The notes under the pieces: model-generated
Databases searched by the model: none
The model's input: the letters and a program-made list of their open reading frames with translations, nothing else
What the model was told of the DNA's origin: nothing
Assembly: GCA_030512335.1 (NCBI GenBank)
Contig: JAULSU010000004.1
Location: 5,022,001-5,086,000, forward strand
From: Immersiella caudata
Taxonomy: Eukaryota > Ascomycota > Sordariomycetes > Sordariales > Lasiosphaeriaceae
Length of the DNA: 64,000 nucleotides
Direction: 5' to 3'
Made by a program: the position numbers and the translations under genes
Shown: positions 58,403 through 64,000 of the stretch, piece by piece
Position numbering within the stretch: the first letter of the stretch is position 1
Layout of the letters: each line of letters begins with the position of its first letter

Positions 58403-60301
58403 ATGGCAACCATAACGGATTCTTCACCTGTTGTATTCGCCTACACACCTCTCCGCGACCGCTCAGACCTTCGACTGCTGAAGCTGCACAAGCCCGAAAA
58501 TGGACACTCGGATATCGCGGGGTCACTTCTCGTCAGCGCCACCAGAATCACCGACGATCGACTGCGAAGCGACATCCCCTACCAGGCCCTCTCGTACGTC
58601 TGGGGCGATCCCTCCGTCCGACTCCCGATACGCGTTGATGGCAAGCGCTTCCTCGTGACGGAGAATCTCTTCGCGGTCCTGTCGGAACTCCAAAAATCGG
58701 CTGACCCTCCGACGCTGTGGATTGACGCCATCTGCATCAACCAAGAAGACAATGTTGAGAAAGCCCACCAGGTGGCGCGCATGAACGCCATCTACGAGGG
58801 CTCGCAGCGTGTCATTGCCTGGCTTGGACCTGCAGCCGATCAAAGTGACTTGGCCATCCAGAAGCTCCAGCGCATGGCCGGATTTTGGGAATCCAAGGGA
58901 CCCGACACCACGCCTGAGGCTGCCAGAGAGATTGTCAGACAAGCTACCGCAGAGATGGTTGGACATGGGCACTATGTTCAAGGCTTGCCACACATTGTGG
59001 CCCTGCGGTCGCTGTTTCTTCGGCCATGGTGGGAGCGTGTCTGGATCATCCAAGAGGGCTCGTCCACTGCCGAGACGGTGCTTGTCTGTGGTGGCGCCGA
59101 CATCGCGCGGAGTGCGGTAGTCAACGCCGTCACTATGATATCCCTCATCGCCGCCATGGTCCCGCGTTACCAGGTTTTAAAAAGCCTCGTTTCCTCCAAG
59201 GCCTTTGTGCTCTTGACCTATTCGGACCACAAAGCTCAGGGCCGAGACGCCCTGGCCGTTGTCCAACTGGCCCGCGAGTACAAAGCGACAGACCCTAGGG
59301 ATAAAATCTATGCGCTGGCGTCCCTCTTCCAGGATCCCGACTTGCCAAGCGGTCTCCTCCCGATGTACAGCATGCCCCCAAGAGAGACGTTCGTGGACTT
59401 TGCACGCTGCCTAGTCAACAACAGTCCGTTTGGCCATCAGTTGGACGTCATTGGCGCTTGCGGCCTCCCAACCCAACCGGAGGCTTGGGAACGCTTGCAG
59501 CTCCCTTCGTGGGTGCCCGATTGGAGGCTGCACGAGATCGGAATCACTCCGTTCCACAAGTGGCTGGGACCAGTTGACGACAGGGGCATCTATTTCCGTT
59601 TCAGCGGCTCTAAGCGAGCGTACGGAGCAGGAGTACCATCTCGTGACGTCACAACAGACCGTCATCTCGATCCACCAAAATGCGAAGGTGAACTCTTGAC
59701 AGTCCAAGGCTGCTGCGTGGATACGATCCTGGAAATCAGCGGGACCATCCCGCGACCGCCTTCCGGTCGGTATGATGTGATCGGCAACCCATCCTGGCAG
59801 GTCAAAGACAAGGAATCTCGGTACCTGCAGCCTCTGGGTCAAATGGAGGGGAACCAGAAATGGTATCGAAATCTGCGGACCGTACTTAAGGGCAAACCAC
59901 CACGTCATGCGTCCATCACACGCGAAGAGGCTCGTCTGCATACTCTACTGGCTGACATAGCCTACACGGAGGACGATTCGGAAATGCCGAAATGCCGTGG
60001 ATCACGCGCAACGCCTTCAATGAGGTTTGAACAGGGTCGCGCTGCGGACGAAGGGTGTGGGGGTCGCCAGCTCGTTCAAACGACGGCTCAGAGGATCGGA
60101 CTCGCGCCGGCGCAAGCAGAGGTTGGCGACAGAATTTATCTTTTATTCGGTGGTCAAGTCCTTTACGTTCTCCGCGCTGTAGAAGGTCGGCACAGGCTCG
60201 TCGGGGAGTGCTATCTGCACGGCTTGATGGACGGGGAGGGCCTCGAACTGATTGAAAGGGAGGAGGGGGGCATGCGGTGGGAGACGATTGTGATTTCCTA
60301 G
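58403..60301 (+). CDS. HET-domain protein
   Basis: A single 632-codon exon. The HET domain covers residues 60 to about 220, with the hallmark blocks YQALSYVWGDP (59-69), LWIDAICINQED (104-115), NAIYEGSQRVIAWLGP and LFLRPWWERVWIIQE. The later region has the usual AREYKATDPRDKIYALASLF and a C-terminal domain ending near GQVLYVLRAVEG..LVGECYLHGLMDGE, found in many HET proteins. HET proteins mediate heterokaryon incompatibility and programmed cell death after fusion of unlike strains. The family is large and fast evolving; most members have no tested role. The ATG context (CGACAAAATGG) is good. Confidence 0.93.
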   Translation: MATITDSSPVVFAYTPLRDRSDLRLLKLHKPENGHSDIAGSLLVSATRITDDRLRSDIPYQALSYVWGDPSVRLPIRVDGKRFLVTENLFAVLSELQKSADPPTLWIDAICINQEDNVEKAHQVARMNAIYEGSQRVIAWLGPAADQSDLAIQKLQRMAGFWESKGPDTTPEAAREIVRQATAEMVGHGHYVQGLPHIVALRSLFLRPWWERVWIIQEGSSTAETVLVCGGADIARSAVVNAVTMISLIAAMVPRYQVLKSLVSSKAFVLLTYSDHKAQGRDALAVVQLAREYKATDPRDKIYALASLFQDPDLPSGLLPMYSMPPRETFVDFARCLVNNSPFGHQLDVIGACGLPTQPEAWERLQLPSWVPDWRLHEIGITPFHKWLGPVDDRGIYFRFSGSKRAYGAGVPSRDVTTDRHLDPPKCEGELLTVQGCCVDTILEISGTIPRPPSGRYDVIGNPSWQVKDKESRYLQPLGQMEGNQKWYRNLRTVLKGKPPRHASITREEARLHTLLADIAYTEDDSEMPKCRGSRATPSMRFEQGRAADEGCGGRQLVQTTAQRIGLAPAQAEVGDRIYLLFGGQVLYVLRAVEGRHRLVGECYLHGLMDGEGLELIEREEGGMRWETIVIS

Positions 60302-62851
60302 GATAATAGTAGAACTAGGGTATGACGATTTCAGAAGCAAATACTAGAAGATTCTCTTGAAAATTGCGGGTGCCTTTATATCTCGAGGGTGAGATAGACG
60401 TGACTCCAGGTAGTCCATCTTGGGCGAAGAGGTATCGCCAGCGCCTAAAACAGCTCTCATATTCCCTAAAGCGAAAGTCCTCGCCGCTGAGATCTTTGCT
60501 TCCGGTGACCAGGCTGTTTGTGATCAAAGGGCCGCTGCCCACAGGGCTGGACCTTAAAATCAACGGCACCAGGCGTTCCTTCCTCAAAATTGGAGCAACA
60601 CTGATTTCACTTTCAGCTCCCATCAAACTTTCTCTGCCCACCTTTTTTCCAAACTCAACTTTCTTTTTCAGACCTTGACTCACAATTTTACTTTCGCTAC
60701 CTATTTATTTCTACCGCAGTCCCTTCATTCCCCGCCATTTTTTCTCAGTTCGGCAACCCCTCCCACCGAACCTCCTCGAGCGCTTCGACCTCTCCGACTT
60801 TCTCGGCCCTCGCCCCGCCTCGTCTCGCCTTCATCGGAAGCACTCGCCATTCCCGACGCCCGCGAGATACTCAATTGCGCGCGACCTCAACGAGCTTCGG
60901 CTCAAATTGACCCGGTGTCGTTCTCCCTGGGGGCTTATTCAGGCGGCGGTGTCGACGCCCCGTCTTGTGCGTTCATCTTTTTCCAGGCGGGTGGCGCGAC
61001 AATGTGGAGGACCGAGGGTTTCCCTCGGCCTCCGGCCGCAAAGCAAGTCGTAACAACATGAAGCACCAAGTTTTCCTCCCCAAAATTCCATCTGAACCTC
61101 GCTCGGCTTCACGCCAAGTACAGGTTGGCCCGACCCCGCTGCTGCCCAGATATTTTGATGTTCATATCTGAGGGGGACCTGGAACGCTTGCAACAGCTGC
61201 CGCGAGCACGGCAGTAAGTTTGAAAATTACGCGTTCGGTGCAAGTGGGCTTGATGGTAGTCAGCTGGGTTTTGCAAAGTTGACGTTACAAGATCTTCAAA
61301 AAAAAAATAAAAAAAATCTCAAAGCTTTCGGACGCTCTCTTGCACTTGCGTGGGAGGCAGCGGCGGACGATTGCCGGCGAATGGCGTGGCCCGGATTCGC
61401 TACCCTCCCGCCGGAGGCCGTGGTCGCGTCGGCTGGGAACTTCCATGGCCCGATGTCATGCGGGAAACCGCACTCGCGACCGGTTGAACTGACAGGGCAG
61501 GCAACCCAGTTGGTATACGGTTGCAAGCTGGGGACTTTATTCGAAGCAATCGGACGGGCCATGGTCGTCATACCTGCTGGTGGTTGTCGCAGGTTAGTCG
61601 GACACCGAAGATCTACACACTGATTGTCGTGGGGGCTCTGGAGAACAGTCGTCTCTGCCGACTGAGTGGACTGCCAGCAGCCACTACATCGAGGCGGGCA
61701 AGCTCGATGAAAGCACAAGTCGAGGGGCATCCATCTATCTGGCTGCCGCGGCTTGCATCTCTCAAACCCTCCGACCCCTGATAGTCGGTTGCCACTATGC
61801 CGAATCCCGGATCACGGACGCTACCCACGTGTTGACTTCCGCTTGACGCACGAGGGGTGAGCATTGGGATGTGCTCAAAGTCGCGTACGTGAGAGGGACG
61901 CGCAACGTGGGAAAGAAACGCGCACAACGTATAGCGCATCTCAGAGGGTATCCTGCAGAGGCGCACTGCACGGAAACCTTCGAGCCTCCTGAGCCGGAGT
62001 CTCTCACGGGGAGTACACGCCGGTCCGGCCCCAGACAAGCAACGTTGTGTCCGTTGCAAAGTGGAAGTTGACGCAATGTGGGACAAAATGGGGGTGTGCT
62101 TTGAACGCGTCACAGGACAGCGATGTCAGGCAGCTGAGACCTGGACGAGTCGCGCGTGCTTTGGCAGTCAAACGAGATCGAGGCAGGGCTGAAGAGCCCA
62201 TGATGATACCTCGCTGTTTCTAGAAACAGGACCAAAAAAGCCCATGACTCATGCTGGTGAGCTACCCATTCCTCTTCCTTCGGGATGGTTTGATGCGGAG
62301 AACTCGAGGCGTTGAAGCATGGCAGGTCGGGGCTAAGGCCGCAAGGTTGACACGGCTCTTTGAGCTCGTTGATGATGCTGACACGGTCAAGTTGAACAGA
62401 ACAAGCAGACGACGGCCGAGGTGAGTTGCGTCACAAACCTCTGTTGCTGACCAAGTCTGCAGTCTTCTCGAAATAGGTTCGACTCCTTCGCTCCCGTGCG
62501 AGGCTGGATGGAACACATTCAAACCGGAATATCACCGAGCCACAAGGGAAAGACGACTATTACACCTGTTAGTTGGTCGAACGACACACGAACCACGACC
62601 GATCCAAATAAAGAACATTCGGAAATAAGAGGCCACGGAGGTGGAACCAGCCCGCGCTCAACGTTGCGCAGTGCACAACCACCAGCACCAACGCATCGTT
62701 CACCTCTCCTAAGGTAATCCCATACTCCGTAGCTGAATAGCTCTTAGCAAATCAAATCGAAACTGTCAATTCTGTAATCCTTTCCAAGCAAATCATTTGG
62801 CATATGTATCCAACTACTCGCTAGCCACATATACAGCCATTGATTCAACGA
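60302..62851. other. 2.5-kb intergenic region
   Basis: Holds the 3' flanks of two convergent genes. A C/T-rich stretch at about 60690-60830 resembles a fungal promoter/leader, and an open frame follows (60675-61061), but no conserved motif is seen. An A-rich run lies at 61299-61316. No gene called. Confidence 0.5.
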
Positions 62852-63703
62852 TCACCACCCACCATGCCCATGTCCGTGATTCCCATGCCCATGCCCCTGA
62901 TGCCCCTGACCCCCATGATGTCCTCCATGTTGCTGATTCTGATGCTGCTGATGCTGATACCCACCATCCCCAGCGTACCCCCCTGGCTGCCCTTGCGCAG
63001 GATACCCGTCATCCACCCCTCGATGCAAAATGCCCCCCAGCAAGCCCCCGCCATTGGAATGCCCGTGATTCCCACTCTTCCCTTTCAACTTCTTCTCGAT
63101 CAAATTTGCCGCGATCATACCCGCCGCACCACCCATGATCTTGCTCATTGTGCCTCCGTGCCCAATCTTGCTGCCGAGGTAAGCGCCGCCTGCGCCTCCA
63201 GCTACAGTGGAAAGAAATCCCTTTTCACCATCAGGACCACTGGGGACGTGGGTCTGGGGTTGGTTCGGGGAATATTGCGTTTGGTACGGCGCAGGACTGC
63301 CTCGTTGATCTGGAGATGCGCTGTTCGGTGGCGCGCCGTAGTTCGCTTGAGATGGATACGGCCGGTTACCCTCGGAATGTGCGGAGACAGGCCGACTGTT
63401 AGGATCTGGGGTGTAACCGTACGGCTGGAGCTGCTGTTGATGCGGCGCGTAGCTCGGTTGTTGGGGGTACGGCGAGGTTGCTTGCGACGGGTATGGCGAC
63501 GGTTGAGGGGAGTACGAAGGCTGCTGTGGATGAGACGACGACTGCGGTGCGTAAGGGGGTTGGTTGTACGGCGAGGCGTACTGCGGTTGCGCGGGGTACG
63601 GGCTTTGTGCCTGCGGCGGCGGATAGCTCGGGTTTTGGTATTGGTTCTGTGGTGGGTAGGACGGCTGTCCCCCTGAGGGATTGTAGTAGTCTTGCGCTGA
63701 CAT
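62852..63703 (-). CDS. Pro/Gln/Tyr-rich glycine-zipper protein with His/Gly tail
   Basis: A single 283-codon frame started at the ATG at 63703 (MSAQDYYNP); the frame is open to 63820 but that part is not conserved-looking. Residues 1 to about 155 are low complexity with repeated PYPxQ and YPPQ-type units, prion-like in composition. A glycine-zipper segment follows (about 160-205: TVAGGAGGAYLGSKIGHGG, IMGGAAGMIAANLIEKKLKGK), the kind that packs as paired membrane helices. The C terminus (about 220-283) is rich in His and Gly (GGHHGGQGHQGHGHGNHGHGHGGW), suitable for binding metal. Such proteins are common in filamentous fungi, usually annotated as glycine-zipper or hypothetical. Role unknown. 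Confidence 0.78.
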   Translation of the reverse strand: MSAQDYYNPSGGQPSYPPQNQYQNPSYPPPQAQSPYPAQPQYASPYNQPPYAPQSSSHPQQPSYSPQPSPYPSQATSPYPQQPSYAPHQQQLQPYGYTPDPNSRPVSAHSEGNRPYPSQANYGAPPNSASPDQRGSPAPYQTQYSPNQPQTHVPSGPDGEKGFLSTVAGGAGGAYLGSKIGHGGTMSKIMGGAAGMIAANLIEKKLKGKSGNHGHSNGGGLLGGILHRGVDDGYPAQGQPGGYAGDGGYQHQQHQNQQHGGHHGGQGHQGHGHGNHGHGHGGW

Positions 63704-64000
63704 TTTGGTGGTTTTTGAGGTCGACGGTGATTGTTCGGTGTTTGGTGGAAAGTTGAGCTGGGTGCAGCGGCGACAGGGTCGGACCGGTAATAAACCTTGT
63801 CGGGGAATGCTGACGCGCACTGATCAGCTGCCCGGGGTTAGCGGGGTGAAGGTTATCCGACGAAAGCTCCAGGGCATCCGGGGTGTTGGTGGCGATGATA
63901 GGCCGGGCCCCACGTGCGCTTCCTTGCGAACCAGGGCGTCGGGTGGGTCGCTGGCAAACACTGCCTCTGACTCAGCCCCGAATGTCAACGACACCTCGGA
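63704..64000. other. upstream flank of the glycine-zipper gene
   Basis: Promoter side of the minus-strand gene, up to the window edge. No further gene seen. Confidence 0.4.

Noticed and set aside
61041..61056. GCAAGTCGTAACAAC, similar to the 3' end of 18S rRNA
   Set aside because: The match is about 13 bases and the flanks are unrelated to rRNA.
60675..61061. plus-strand frame after a C/T-rich stretch
   Set aside because: The sequence is mostly translated pyrimidine-rich leader; no conserved block and weak codon bias.
62470..62490. GGTTCGACTCC, a tRNA T-loop-like string
   Set aside because: Flanks do not pair into a T-stem and no other tRNA arms are present.

Overview
This window is nuclear DNA of a filamentous ascomycete (Pezizomycotina, most likely a Sordariomycete). 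Genes are split by short introns of about 50-130 bp with GTRNGY donors, RCTRAY branch sites and YAG acceptors. Third codon positions favour C. The gene content is typical of the group: a MedA developmental regulator, HET and NLR recognition proteins, a secreted BBE-type oxidase and a GYF protein. I count 15 genes I would defend (14 protein-coding, one of them cut by the left edge, plus one intron-containing tRNA) and a few weak candidates.

Left part (1-11 kb): the 3' part of a CmcJ/AsaB-like oxidoreductase gene; a long GYF-domain protein (Smy2/GIGYF type); a TTC27/Emw1-type TPR protein; and tRNA-Leu(CAA) on the minus strand. Next comes a 12.8-kb stretch (11.1-23.9 kb) with no recognisable gene. 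It ends at a medA/acon-3 homologue and is best read as promoter plus a very long leader. After another 2.6-kb gene-free stretch there is an STE20/GCK-group kinase with an unusual N-lobe insertion.

Middle (31.6-48 kb): two weak small ORFs; a small secreted cysteine-containing protein whose only intron carries a 9-bp x 9 minisatellite; a three-exon protein of unknown function; then, on the minus strand, a secreted FAD-linked oxidase, an F-box protein, a ZIP metal transporter and a conserved fungal protein of unknown function.

Right part (49-64 kb): a recognition-type neighbourhood. A SesA-NB-ARC-TPR NLR is divergently paired with an FAD amine oxidase. A DUF4238 protein with an 18-nt micro-exon and a HET-domain protein follow. 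The NLR and HET proteins belong to families used in fungal self/non-self recognition and regulated cell death. Whether the four genes act together cannot be told from sequence. The window closes with a glycine-zipper, Pro/Gln/Tyr-rich protein with a His/Gly-rich tail.

Exon boundaries were assigned by eye from splice consensus and reading-frame continuity. No database search was run, so family names rest on recognised motifs.
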